Shown here: piece after piece, positions 24,301-39,300 of the stretch
How positions within the stretch are numbered: position 1 is the first letter of the stretch
Layout: every line of letters begins with the position of its first letter
From: Rhyacichthys aspro
Lineage: Eukaryota; Chordata; Actinopteri; Gobiiformes; Rhyacichthyidae
Assembly (NCBI GenBank): GCA_036850595.1
Contig: CM072152.1
Coordinates: 4,607,640-4,671,639, forward strand
Reading direction: 5' to 3'
Length of the DNA: 64,000 nucleotides
Notes under the pieces: generated by a model
The model's input: the letters and a program-made list of their open reading frames with translations, nothing else
Database searches by the model: none
What the model was told of the DNA's origin: nothing
Made by a program: the position numbers and the translations under genes

Positions 24301-27300
24301 AAATCTTCTGCGACCTACTTTTGGATCCTGACCCAATGTTTGGGAGGAACAGGATTACAAGGCTAGCAAGGCAACTTTGGGTCACACAACTGGTTAACTC
24401 TCTACTGAAGTAGATTGCCATATAAACTTGAACTTGAACAGTTTACCTCCTGATAGAGGATAAAAACACAACCCACTGACCCATCAGCAAAAAAAAAATT
24501 TAAAAAAAGAGAAAAAGAAGAGTTGCCTTTTCACTTGAAATGCACGTGTCATTGCTACCATGAAGGTTTTAAAACTCTTATAAAGTCATGTTCTATCAAG
24601 ATGTGACTTGTGTGACACAATATTGAATGACAAGTGTGTGAATGTGAGAGTGCTTTTGTGTTAATGGGTGAATGGATGCTTGATTAAAAGGCTGCGTGTG
24701 CCTATGTCATGCAATGTAAATGCAGCCATTCACCATCTAACATTTTTTGCTTCATCTTATTAGTTGCAGGTCATATGTGACAGAAAAGCTTTATTTATCT
24801 ACACTATACTGAGGTCCCCAAATGAATAGCCTCTGTGTTTAAACAGTACACTCCACATTTATGCCTGGTTTTTGGTCTTCTCGCCTGCTGTTCATTTTGC
24901 AAATGGGTTTTGTTTAGTTTTGATGTAAACATTTAATCTGAGAGTATAAATGGTCATTGCCAACTCTATCTGTTTCACATGATGCTCATAGCTGAACCCC
25001 TTTGTGATACTAGACTGTGAATGTTGTCTAACCTGGTACAAAAGGCATTTCAGGGGAGGCTTCAACTGGTTTTAGTGTACAGGACCCTTGTGACAATCGA
25101 ACTTCTATAACTGGAAATTATTATATTATGACTTATTCCATGATTCCCTTCCATAAAACTCATATTTGACTTAAAATTATGCAAAGATATTCTATGATAC
25201 AAAAGGATTTGATATTAAGTATCTAGTAAGACATCTACTTCTGTTTTTCTGTTTTCAGTAAAAGATGTACCAGTGGTTGCCGTGGTGACCGAAGAGGTGA
25301 AGGAGCAGCTCGTGGAGGCCTCCGTTGTCACCAAAAAGGCCTTCAACACTTACCGGCGCGAGGCTGAGGCTGAAGAGCATCAGGCGGCAGCAGAGGGCGC
25401 CCCGCTGGCCACCGTCGACAAGAACCAGGAGGAAGGCGAGATGAGCGTCATCATCACCATCATGCAGCCCATCTTACGACTAATGCAGCTGCTGTGTGAG
25501 AACCACAACAGAGATCTGCAGGTGGGGATTTACTTTGGACACATCCACATTCATGGAAATAATTATGACCCCCTGTTCCTGAGTGATCTCCTTGTTCTTG
25601 CTTGAGCACTCGTGAACATATTAATTTTGAAAGCATCACTGTAATTTCATTTACAAAGGTACAAATTATGATTCACACACTAGGCTTACTTTGGTTGGTC
25701 TAAAGTTGATAGCTTTCCATAATTTAGTTTTGTTAGCAAAAAATATATTACATTAGATTCACAAATTCCATTATAATTTCTTTTGTCATTTTATAAAACA
25801 TTATCTAGACCTGTGGTTCCGAAACAATGGGTCAGCGCCCCAAAAGTAAGTTGCAAGAGATTTTATTTGGGTTGCAAAAAAGTCAAAATTTGTGAAAGTT
25901 AGTGGGCATTTAGTTAAAAATAAATATTTGATTTTTTGGAAATAGTTGGTGGTTAGAAGCATTAAACAGAAAAAATAAGCAGCGCTATGCTAAAATGATC
26001 ACAAGGAAACTGAAAAAAAAGGAGAGAAGATATAAGATTCCAAATTTATATCAAAAAAGGATCAAATAGCGCAACAAAGGAAAAACACATTGTCCAAAAC
26101 ACCAATCAATCACCTGTATCAAGAAAATTATGCCAAAAACATCCTACTGCTCTCTTCCAATATGGGTCCTCTTAAAAATTGAAATCTTTTCTGCCATTGA
26201 AATTTAAACCCAACGATGTCTTTGATACATATTTGTCCCTTTCCACAAATTTCTGTTTATCCTTCCCATCACTGCCCCTGCTCACATCCCACCTTAATTG
26301 TCCCTGGCTCCTGGACCGTCATTGAATTTCTATCACCACACTCACTTACGCAGAAATGAAACCATGTTTAAAATAGGCCCCCATTAGCAGAACTTCCTGA
26401 TGCAGCTGTTTCCATAACTAGAATGTTTGGTCTGGTTTCACTATGATGTTTAGTAATGGCTCCATCCTTCAACCCAGACAGTAGACTTCCTTTTTGCACA
26501 GTTTCTTTTTCGTTGTTTGACTTGATGCACAAAGGTCATGTCATTTACATAATTTCCTAGTCTGGCTACAAAATATTGATTTAGCACGAGTTGCACAGCT
26601 TAGCCATTCAATTTAAGATGTTACAAGACCTTTTAATGACATTCAATATTGGTCTAAAAAAAGTCTATACAAATGTTAGACACCAAATTTTCCTACCCTG
26701 ACTCTGTTTACACTTGGCTCTTGGATCTTTTTAGTTGTGAAGAGAAAAGCCTTTGTCAAATGAGTGTAAGACTAATGGGTCTTGCTTTGTTTATTAAAAC
26801 TGCTGTAAATGTTGTTGAAATTTTAAAATGAAAATGAAATATTTTGAAAAGTTGTTGCGTTAAAGTTGGGGTATGTATTTTTGTCATTGCAGTTCACATG
26901 TTCTTAAAAAGTGTGGGGAGGGGAAGAGCTATGGTAGCCCTGCAGGGACAAGCTTTTGCTTTTGAATAAACCCAGTAAAAATAGGATTAAAAGGAGCTCA
27001 GTTTGATCTGAGTTTAAGTGGAGATAATTTCAGGAGAACATCGTTGATTGAAGGAAGTTCATTCCGTATTCTCTTAAGATTCGTACCAGAAGTGTAACAT
27101 ATAGTGAAAAAAGAAGGTGGCTGAGAGCAGAGCCTTGAGACTCACCAAATTTCACTGTCAATTTGAGAACATAGATGCCAAAAACATTTCACTTAAAGAT
27201 ATTGGATGATGAATAGTGTTAAAAGCAGTTCAAAGCTGACTGAAAGAGCTCAAGGAGGTGAATGTCCAAGAGGTAAAATGTGAGTTGTTTTAAAACATTT

Positions 27301-30300
27301 TGAAGTACTTCAAGAACTAGAAAAGAAGGGTATATTTGAAACAGGTGAAAATTACTGAGGCTTCCTGGATCGCTGGTAGGCTTTTTAATCACCGGTTTGA
27401 CCACAGCCTGCTGCTACAACATTTCAAACAATAACATAACTAACACTACTGAGTTTTCTTTTTCGTTATTATAAATTGAAACACAGCTATATTTTTGCCT
27501 CATTTGAAACTTTGGCGCCATTGATATTATATGTGGAAGCTATTATTACGAAGCTAAACTGTGTTCTCACTATTATCGTACTACCTAAATGCTCAAATGT
27601 GTATCTCTAACAGAACTTTCTTCGCAACCAAAACAACAAGAACAACTATAATCTGGTTTGTGAGACTCTTCAGTTCCTGGACTGTATCTGTGGCAGCACT
27701 ACCGGAGGGCTGGGTCTTCTGGGACTCTACATCAACGAGAAGAACGTTGGACTTATCAACCAGACTGTGGAGAGCCTGACTGAATACTGCCAGGGCCCTT
27801 GTCATGAAAACCAGGTAATATGGTAGAGCGTCGAGTGAGTTACAAATGCCATGCAGTTTGGTTTGGACAGGATTCTGATCAGACCGGTTGGCTTAAGCCA
27901 GTGTAGACGCTTGCTCAACCCTCGCCTCTTCTGGGCACTGAGCCTATATTTGTTCTTTGGCATACATTAGCTTTGCTCACATGACTGCAGCATCCTCTGC
28001 TCATGTGGGGTCATTTGCTGGTGAGTGTGAAACTGGCGTGACTAAACAAGCGACTGGCTAAATGCGGGGGTTGTTTGAACTGATTTCAATTCCCTCTAAG
28101 TGCGCCGGAGGTGGTGGCTGCAAGACTACACAAAGCTCTTTGTTTCAACACAAGCAAAAGTCAAGTGTTTCATTTGACGATGTCCTTTTATTACATGTGC
28201 TATTTGTCTGCCTCATGCCAACATTTATTTTGTAGAATGTGTTACAGACAACTTCCTGATTTAACACTTTTTCCTAATTTGAATGTATTCTTGAGATTTT
28301 TTTTTCTCCTTATCTCTTCTCTTGTCATATTGTTATTTTATGTTCTTAATTTCAAACAAGTTTTTTTTTTTTTTTTATCATAAACACTAGACTGTTGTTA
28401 GAAAGTACGATGCAAACATGAGCAGCTTTAGTACAGTGTTGGTTTAGTACTTTACTCTTATTTTAGAACGTGTTTAATATGTAAACTGTTTCTTGATTCC
28501 ATTGCTCTTTATTTTTTTCCTCCAGAACTGTATTGCTACCCATGAGTGCAATGGGATTGACATTATCATTGCACTCATTCTTAATGACATCAATCCTCTT
28601 GGCAAGAAGAGGATGGACTTGGTACTTGAACTTAAGGTGTGGTAAAACATTTTGTTCTTTTGGCAGAACGATAGATGCCTATTTTTTATACAAAAGTTGG
28701 CATGGAACAGTGTGGGATTCTGACTATAGGATAAAAAGATAATGAGAGGGCTGGTTCAACTATAGGTATTAGTTTGGAGACTCTGATTAAAGTAGTGGAG
28801 TAACAGACACACAATAGGATTGATGCTTTACTGAACAACATGGACCATCCCCTGCATTGGGCTTTTGAACAACAGAGAGCAGTCAGTAGATGTCTAAGCA
28901 CTGCCCTTCTTCCCAACTGTACAATCAATCAGTCTGTGGAAGATGTCCGACTGCATCAGTTCATTTGAAGAGAAATAACAACTGAATTTCCCCTCAGCGA
29001 TTTATAATGTCACTGCAACATCTAAAATGCAATTTGATTAAATATTTTAAAGGCAAAAAAGGATGTGTTAAATAGAGCTGTGTTATAAATGTTTGAATGG
29101 TATTAGTAGTTTATTACTATTATTATCATTATTATTATTATTACGACCTTTTGAAACTGTGGTATACCTTGAAAATATTTATTGTTCCATGCCAAGTGCA
29201 TTTTTTTACACATCTAATTACACATCATGTTTGGGTCATGTTACATATCAGGAAAAGTAGTGTTGCATTTAAGGTTATTTAGTGACCAGCGACACATTAA
29301 CTCAGTAAAAAACCTACTGTACCAATATTATGTTTTTTTTCTTTTTCAGAACAATGCCTCCAAGCTGCTTCTGGCTATAATGGAAAGCCGCCATGACAGT
29401 GAGAACGCCGAGAGAATTCTTTACAACATGAGGCCTAAAGAGCTGGTATGACTGACATCATGCAGCACGATATGAGGAAAATATCATATTACAATATTTA
29501 TTACTGATATGGCTGTACATGCCATTATAAAGTTCCTTCATGCGTATTATATTAAAAACACAATGGATAGTTGATTCATATTGAAATGAAGCAAATGAGA
29601 ATGTGTTACCAGGGATGACTAGCGGTTGAAGGTGTATAATGTTATGTAGATGCTAAAAATTATGTCACTTTAAATACGTATCATGGAAAAATACTTGGCA
29701 ACAGTTTATGTGTTGTGACTGTCAGTTGGCACAGAGGCCTCCAATCAAACATGAGTTCTGATTTATCTTCTTCTAAAGGGTTAGATATAAATCACCATTA
29801 TAGCATAATGATTTAGCCGCTTTTTTGACGAGTGCATTCAAATATCGCAGGTCATATCGTTATTGCAGGTTTTCATTTAAAGCAACATCTAGTCGTCTAA
29901 ATAAACCTCAAACATTCTCTTGGCTACAACTATTTTACAACTCTGGCTATGTGCTGAAACTGTTGCAGTGTGTTCTTTGTTGAAAATACATTGTTCAGTC
30001 CTGGTGCAAGTCTCCAGTCAAAAGAAAATATGTACTTGACTCAATTATTTAGTGTTTTTGTTTCTAGGTGGAGGTGATAAAAAAGGCCTACATGCAGGGT
30101 GAGATAGAGGTGGAGGAGCCGCAGGAGGGCGAGGACGGTGAAGAGGAACACTCTGCATCTCCGCGTAATGTCGGCCATAACATCTATATCTTGGCGCATC
30201 AAGTAAGTATTGACTACTTATAACACAGACCCACCCGTTTCATTGTGTCTTCGTGTCACATGCGTTGGCTCATGCAGGTGCGACATCCACTTTTCATAGG

Positions 30301-33300
30301 CACACCACCAGCTGCCGGTTTACACCTTTAAAAAACACCTGGCACATAATTGAATAATTGTGTGTGCTCTACCCTGAACAATACCAGGAATGCCGGCTCA
30401 CTTGTGTGCCACGTTTTTTACTCGATGGACTGTTGTCGGATAATGATAGTGCTGTGAGTCACTGAACTCACTGACATCATTTTGCTGGTGATGTCATTCC
30501 AGTTGGCCCGTCACAACAAGGAGCTGCAGGCCATGCTGAAGCCAGGAGGGACCTACGGAGAGGGCGACGAGGCTCTGGAGTTTTACGCCAAACACACTGC
30601 GCAGATTGAGGTCAGTGGTCGGTTCAGTCCAGGTCAACTGCAGCCATTGTTGCTTTGTTTGTAGTTTTAAGGACCGGTGGACATAACCAGCATTGTTCAG
30701 TGTGTACTAGCCTTCTTAGTTTGCATGCAGCCCTGGGTCTGTCAATAGATACAATTTTACCACACCAATTATATTCCAGACTGAACATAGCATAACAACG
30801 CAACATAAATGAATCCACACATTTTACTATGCAAATAGAGTTCATATCGTAATAAATAAAATATATCTTGATATCTTTTCACCATATAGCTTTGATAAAA
30901 GAGATTTGCAGTCAGTAGACTCCGTGAGAAAATGTTGCATAAATAACACAACAAACTGCACATAATCCTGTAAAATGTTGATGAATGCAATAAAACAAAA
31001 ACAGACACATACAGACACAATTCATACATCTGAGGCAGTCAAGGTGCCTTTGATGCAGTTGTGCTTGTGTTTTTGATGTGAACGCAGCTTGTGAACAGCT
31101 CATTGACACATTAAAGGGCTTCAGTATGTTGATTAATGGCCCCGAAGTTTGTGTGTCATTGTAACAGTTCTCTAAGCTTTTTTAATAAGACACAGAAATG
31201 AGTGAATGAAGTATAACTCTGTGGACAAAAAGCATTGATTTATAGAGCTGCTGTGCCTTAAATAATTAATGCACTTTGTTACAGCAAACAAGGTTTACAA
31301 GGTAATTTATTGTCATTTCCTCATGCAGGATATTAATAAACAAAATGTGTTCCAGCAGCATACAGTGGGGGCAATGAGGACGTTTTTTAAACTTACAGAC
31401 AGCTTTGAGGCTGTGTACCCTTCTGTCTGAAAGGAGGAGTGTGAACAGTTAATGTGGACATTTTTACATGTAAAAATGAAAAAAGTAAAATTATATAAAT
31501 AGAAAATAATCATTTATATATATTTTCAACAGTTTACACCTACAATTTGTCTGATGGACTTCCTTTCACATTCAATTAAAAAATGAATCAAATGATGATG
31601 TTTGATGTTACTTTCTCCCGTGCTTGTGCTTAGATTGTGCGACTAGACCGCACCATGGAGCAGATAGTCTTCCCTGTGCCCAACATCTGTGAATTTCTCA
31701 CTCAAGAGTCCAAGCTGCGTGTGTACTACACCACAGAGCGTGACGAGCAAGGCAGTAAGATTAATGACTTCTTCCTACGCTCTGAGGACCTCTTCAATGA
31801 AATGATCTGGCAGAAGAAGCTGCGAGGTACTCAAGAGGCCACTGGTAACACAAACAGCGTTCCCTGTGCGTCTTTCTCCTCGGTACCTTATTTTCTAAGT
31901 CCTGCTTTACATGCTTTTCTCTTGCATCCCTCCAGATCCTAGAGAACTCTCCCAAAAGCCGTATAGAAGTCATTCTTTGTTTGCGAGTGACACTATAGTC
32001 ATATAGTGACCTTAAGTTGTTTGCCATTTTCACTGCTCTGACTCTAAGAGCTGTGTCATTGGCTGAAAGAAAAGTCTCTATACTATATATATGAATATGA
32101 TATTTATTAATTCAAATGCTAGTTTAACACAAAAACACACAATGCCTGGAAGCATACACACTCGTCTAGGAAGCATTTCACCAGTTCAAGGACAGTAAGT
32201 AAAATAAAAATAAAAGGGCTTCACTCTGCTCGGTAGATGGAGGGATGGAATTGAATAAAGCATGCAAACAGTGATATGCACCTCATGAGTTAATACACAG
32301 ATTAACAAAGACAAGAGTTAAAGCTTGGAAGGCAGTCATTTGTAGATCTTTTATCATATTATAGTATTGAAAAATTTCTTCTTCTCTCTTAGCCCTGTTG
32401 TCAGGTGTTAAAAGGTTAGATGACAACAAGCAAAATACAAATAATTATAATAACAGTATTGCCATAACAATTGTTCCTATCAGACACAGGATAGGAGCCT
32501 CCCTAGTATACCTGATATGTGTACTGTACTGCCTACTGAAGCTTTAATTTCAATCTGATAATGGACTCACTGTAAATTCTATTATATATGCTTGATTGAC
32601 TGGCCAAAATGGCTGTTTGTGAGCCCTAATAACTAAATGCATGATGTGCTCAATCTACTCATTGTTATGTCATGTTTTGCATGATTTTTGAGGACGGCTG
32701 TTTTGTTGAGGCAAGAACTTGACAACTTTCACACAACCCCACTCCTTTTTGTCTTTTTCTGGTTGTATGGGTCATATTTTGTTACTGTTTAACTCTTAAT
32801 TGGAGAGGTTAGAGCTAATAGGATGAATCAGACTGCCACAGAAGTCAGCTTTAAAGAGAGGGGGTTGCTACGTTGATACCCAAGCTCATGTAAATTCAAA
32901 ATGTGTGAACTGATGAAACTAGATGTGATGTAATTGTATGTGATTTGAAAAAAATAACAATAAAAGTAACCTCATTTATCAGTTAACCCCATTTATCAGT
33001 TTTATATGATAAGAAGTGCTAAGTACACCTTGTACATATCTATACATGTCTTAATTCAGTCAGTTAAGTAATATATATAGTTTAATTTATCCAGCCACTC
33101 CGTTTGGTAGTCTCTTCTTTTTTAGGTCAGAATACACAAAACAACCATTGAGTTAAAAGCATGGACATGGAATGCTTAATAACAAAACAAATTGAATGTC
33201 TTTGCGAAGTGATAAATATCACACAACTGCTAATCAAATTGCAGTCACTTTCATCACATCTATTTTTACTTTACCCGTGCTTGTCAGTATATCAGTTAAA

Positions 33301-36300
33301 ATTTATTTGTATCCGGTATATTTTCATTTCAAGCACTTTTATCATATCCAGTTTTATCAGTTTTTTTTTTGTTTTTTTTTTCCTTTCCTCATAGAATTAG
33401 TAGAAGTAGTCTGCTACAACATCTCAAGTCTTACGGTTTCTTGATGTGATCCTATTCTACAAATCCTTATTTTTTCCCACTTTGAATCATTCCTCATATG
33501 TTGGGCCATAAACTCTCCCAGACAATATCCCTTTTGATCTAGTGGCTGTGCAGTGGAGTAACTGGTGTTGTCTTTAGGGATCAGGTTGTTGCCTGTCCCA
33601 TGATTAACCCCGAAGGAAGGTGCTCTTTATATACTGTAATGTGATTACAACTGAGGACAGCCACCTCTGTGATCCGAATGATTCAGCAGTGGAGTAAACA
33701 ATGTCGTTCTGCTGGTGCTACCCACTTTATGAATGCTGTGACTGACTCGCTAAAACTTCCCCATCCACAGTTCCTAATTAATAGGCCACACTAAATGGCC
33801 TCTGGCACATGAGCAGTCTTCTGACCATGTTCTGAATACAGGTTGTAAAATAAAGGTTGTAAAAAAAAGTTTTTTCTTAGCACTTTTTCTGTTCTGTTCT
33901 GGCAGTCCTTTTGATTCTGTTTAATTTAATGTTTTACCACATTTACTGTAACATGTGACCCAACACCCAGAATAGTATAGAATATCAAGAATTAGCATTA
34001 TTGTTTTGTGAAATGTTGTGTGTGGTGTACTGTAATAGACAATGTACATTCTGGAGGGCTGTGATGTTTTTATATCAGACTATTTGCTGAAATCACATGC
34101 TTTTGTATGCCATCTTCCAGCTCAGCCAATCCTGTACTGGTGCTCCAGGAACATGTCCTTCTGGAGCAGCATCTCCTTCAACCTGGCTGTCCTCATGAAC
34201 CTGCTTGTGGCCTTCTTCTACCCTTTGGAAGGTGTCCGTGGAGGTCAGTCGCCCAACTGTGTGTAGAATGTAAAAAACCATCAGAAGGCTCATCAGTTAT
34301 TTTCTCACAGTCATGTTTAAATCCAGCAAGTCCCAGCTGTGTAAAGGCCCATGATAATAACTATAACATTACATCTTCATTCCATCATCTAGTCTTTATT
34401 ATCAAGGATTTTGAAAGATGTGCATGTTCAGCTCATACCAGAAGCTTTGACCAATCGCTTGCTCAAATTAGAGATGTTCCCATTGGCTGCTGGCCGCTTG
34501 TCAACATTGAATCAATGGCTGACGAACAAAAAGTGTCTATTCCAATCTCTCTGATGCCGAACTCAGAATTAGAAGTAAAAATTCTGAAATTATAGTTGGT
34601 GTAATGTCTTAGTATTTTGCTGTGGAGAATTGGTTCTGTTTTAGTTTTGTAACAATATAAAAGCAGGAGAGGTTGCTGTGCTGATGTTGGAGGGTAGGGT
34701 TGGTGACACGCCAAATTTACTGTATAAACACGTCTTCAAACATAATTGTCCCTTTAGTTTAAATAAATCTCTGATATACACAATTTATTTATTTTATGAT
34801 CATATATGATTTACTTCTTTATTGACATGAGAAGTGTTTTGATTGTCCGATCTTGATTACTGCAGAAACAAGGTGACACAAACATGGCACTCCACAAGAA
34901 TTCTAATTGTATCAGTTCGGTGGTAAGATCATGTTGTCCCATTCGTTTGACACTTTATGCGAACGATCACTTGCTGTGGTCTCCACCTGCACTTCTTTAT
35001 TTGTAATAAACAGTCTGCTTTGACATGATGGCTACTCCTGACCAAAGGTGAATAAAAATTTTAACAGCAACAAAGTCTACTCTAGATGAACACAATTTCA
35101 AAAAAACAAAAAAACATATTGCTGTACTTTACTATAATAGGTTTGTACAGTGAACGCATAGTCAGTGAAGGATATGAACATTTGCTCAACATTTACAGAA
35201 TTGGTGAACATTATTAACAGAGGCCTAATTACTAAACATTACCAACAGTGCATCAGTAGTGACTATTAAAACTGTACGTGTAATCAATTAACATTTTTAA
35301 CGATTAGTGAACACACTGAACTTTTCAATTCGTGTACAGTATGAACGTTTGCGTAATCCTTGAGCATGAGCAGCATGTGCAGGTTCACAGAGAACACCGC
35401 GTGCTTTGGGCTTGTGGTTTGGGTGTAGCCTCGCAGCCTCAGCGCCACAAGTAGAGGTGTGAAGAGGCCGTAACCTGAGCTGTAGATCTGGATCTCACAC
35501 TGCAGTACTGTCACAAAAGACCCAAGACTGATTTGTTTATAATTAGGCTCCTGACCTGTTTATCGATACTGTACCTGCTCTCAGGTTGAAACTCCAACCT
35601 CGTTCTCACACTTCTTCATACGGATCACTCCTGTTAATTAGCTGCGTGTCCACGTGTACGGAGTTGGGTAAATACTGAGGACTCCCCATAAGGGCACAAT
35701 CTCGAGGCAGAAACATAATACCACGCAACTAAGAGTAGCAGAGATAGAGCTGAATGTGACACTCACTTGATAACAGGCAGCAGTGGAATGCCCTGTCTCT
35801 AACTTCAACATAGTCACTAAATATCATCTTTATATTACTCTACTACAATTTATGTTTAACAGTGATAATAATATGCTGTTTCTACACAGAGGTGAAGCCA
35901 TGTTTTCACTTCCAAGGTTCAATATTTGACAATAGTTTTGGGATTTGCTTATTGCTTGGAACTACAAATATAAAGGCATGGACGGTGCAGCTACAGTGAC
36001 TGGTGTTATGCCAGTGTTATGCTAATACATACATGTATAGCACAAATTATTAAGCCTTAGGTTTAAGGTTATTAAATTACTATATCTTTTAGTGCATCTT
36101 AGTAAGACCGCGTTAGAGTGTTAGATTGAATGAAATAAAAGACATTTAAGGTGGTATGTGCATAGTACATGTTGAATTGCGACATTTATTACAGCTTAAG
36201 CTTTAGGGTCCTGGGTTCTCAGTTTAGGACAGTTGATAACAGTTGTTTATTTAGCTCTGAATTAAACATGAAAACAAACCACAAACATTCATCCATCAAT

Positions 36301-39300
36301 CCATCTAGTTTTTCCAGTGGAATACCAAAGCATTCCTTAGGCATTAGAAGTTAGAAGTATGTGATAACTATGTTGAAAACTGAATTGTGATGTCTGAATT
36401 ACTGATGCCACAAAAAAATAATAATTTTGTATCGCAATTTGATTTAAACCGCTAATTGACCAAGTATTATTACATGAAAATGTTCTATTTCTCTCTCACA
36501 TACTACTATATCATTATTGCAAATGCAGTATTATACATTGCGCTTGTTAGAGATACATTTGTGGAAAGCGTGCAGCCTTACTTTTAAATGAGTTCTTGCT
36601 GCTGATAAAAGTTGAACAGGATACCAGCGTATTGGTGCCGTCTACTGCAGGCACAGAGGCTGGGCACAATGTCTGGGGCGAGTTTACAGAATTTAAACTC
36701 TGCATGGTGTCGGGTCACATGATGTGACAAAGCACTTCAGTGGTACATGTTTATTCCAAGAGGCATACGCAAGTTAAAGCAATTCCAGAATTTTACAAAC
36801 AAAGACTGGAGCAATTTTTGCCTTGAGGGCAGTTTTGCGAGGATGTGAGAAAACCACAGCCACTCAAGGCCTCTATTGTTGCAGTGTGAAGCAGAAGAGA
36901 GAAGATGCACATTGTCATCCACATAAACTTTCAATTGTTCCGTCTGGGGTCAAACAGTGAGGTCCCTTTTGTTTACACTTCCTCGGTGGCAAAGAAGACA
37001 AAAAACAGGCTGTTAGCTTAGCTCATGTCATTTCCAGTGTCAAAGGTTCATGAGTGCTCTGCAGGTCGTGCCGGGACACATTCTACTAGGGGTTAAGTCA
37101 TGTTTATTTCACTTTGAAAGGCGGCGTCTTCTTTAAACACTCACACAAAACGAAGAAAATCCCACTCACTCTGCTCCGGATTTAAATTCTGCTTAAAAGT
37201 TCTGGGTTATTATGCAAGCTGAAGTCTTGAACCTTTAATTAACCACTAGTGACCTTTTGTAAAGTCTTCTTAAGCTCCAATGTTTACGTGAAATAAAGAG
37301 TTCATTGAGTTTGAACTGTTCTTGGGTCAAACAGACAGTCAGCGGGATCAATTCCCAGATGTTTTTAAACGTGTCATCTGTACCATGTCTGAGTTAACCA
37401 GTTCTTGTTTGTATGTGAAAAAATAGGGAAACATCAGTTGAAAATGTCTGTCAAGCCAGAAGTGTTTTTCCATAGGTGCTTTAAGACATCAGAGCTTCTC
37501 CACTGCATTAATTCAAGTAGTAGCTGAAGCATTAGGTGTACGTCAAAGGCACTATGGGTTTAGCCTTAAGAGGTTCAGTGTAAGGAAGAGTTTCTCATCT
37601 GATTGCAGCTGCCACGTAAGCGTGGCAGGAGAGATGAATGGTCTTAGGTGTGGAGCTCTGAGATGCTGCTGTGTGTTTGGGTCGGTGGCCAAGTCGGAGC
37701 ACGGCAGGTGGCCTTTGTCAATGGAGCGCCCTGGACTGTCGCAAATGAATTAAGCTGAGCCAAAGTGTATTTTTAGCCATCGAGGGTTGTGTAAGCTGTC
37801 ATGTGATGTATACACGCTGCAACAACAGAGGCTTCAGAAAGAATATAGAGAAGCGAATGTAAGGTTAAAAGGACTGTAGTTTTAAAATACCCTAAAAGGT
37901 CATTGCAATTCTAGAACACCAATTAACTTTTTCTATGAGTGTAATGCACACTGCTGCTGCTGTACTATTATTGTTTTGTGTTGACACTGAGCATAAAAAA
38001 GAAAACATAAAAAAGGAAACATTTGAATTGCTTTTTTGGTTGGATGAGAGAAATAAAAAAATTAAATAGCCTGAAATTTCTTATATGCATTAAAATTTGC
38101 ATACTATCCGATTTTGTTACAGTCTCTTCTGTTCACATTTGTTCCTAAAACCACATCAGGACATAAACAGGACATATATCATTTAAAATTTCATCCATGA
38201 ACAAGACGCTACCAAAAGGCTAGTAATGGACTGAAAGCATAAGTCATTTTCAGGCCTGTTGTATTATGTGTTTCTTGCCTCTTAGGTACACTGGAGCCCC
38301 ACCTCTCTGCTCTCTTGTGGGTGGCCATGTTTGTTTCTCTGGCCATCGTGATTGTCCTGCCTCAGCCTCACGGTATCCGGGCGCTTATAGCCTCCACCAT
38401 CTTGCGCCTTATCTTCTCCGTGGGCCTGGAGCCAACGCTGCTGCTGCTTGGGGGTTTTAATGTAAGTGAGTGCCGCTGTCGTTGACATGAGTGCTTCATC
38501 AGAACCCTTTGTAGTGTAAATATAATGAACACATTATTGCCAAGTCAACAGTGTGAGTGATATTTGTATTGGCTGCAAGCCAGTCATAAACACTGACTAA
38601 ACAGAAGTTGTGTGATAACACAGGTGTGGTGTACTCAGAAACAGGTTTGAAAAGTGGGTTATATGGAAATGTCGTTCATAGCTGTTATCTCGTTATATAA
38701 GCACTTCCTTACCTCACATGTGTCATTTGTTTTTTGGTGTCTTGGAATACCTGAACATTTGAAGAGTATTTTTTTCCAGTATTTGTATTTTAGCCATCTA
38801 TGTTTTTCAGCACATTTAGAAAGTCTTGTTTTGTATGCCCTTTGTAAACTTACACGTGTGCCATTTGTAAACTCATTCTGAATTTTCAAGGTGAATTTTG
38901 ACCCTCTGAGGATACTGTAGTTTGCAGAGTGGAGTTTAAACCAAGGTAGAGAGCAATAGTCATTATAATTTGTGGTGATACATACATATGAACAAGTACT
39001 TATTAAAAAACTGAGGATTCAAACAGGGGTAGAGTAACCTGGTATTTTTTCTGACAAAAAACGAGGACTAAATCCAGGACTGTACCAGGGTTTTAAGTAA
39101 CCGCTCATACAATTTGCAGGTTATTGTTAAGGTTGGGAATCTTTCATCAGTGGTGGGCTTTAGTCTATCTTGAGTAACATGAGAAAAACTGTGGAAAATT
39201 CATTATGCCATTCACAATTACAGTCTGATTAATAGTGCCACTTACCTCATTCACACAAAGACATTGTCAGTCATTACAAGTGGAAGCCATCATTATCTGC

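Larger units (their letters stand above)
28637..29349. other. itpr1 intron
   Basis: 713 nt. It contains the inverse copy of the 6586 repeat (28753-28822, perhaps extending to about 28960) and an ATT microsatellite at 29112-29143. Confidence 0.6.

Noticed and set aside
34107..34595. 162-codon frame overlapping the S1 exon
   Set aside because: It is in another frame from the conserved itpr1 exon and runs on through a dispersed repeat.
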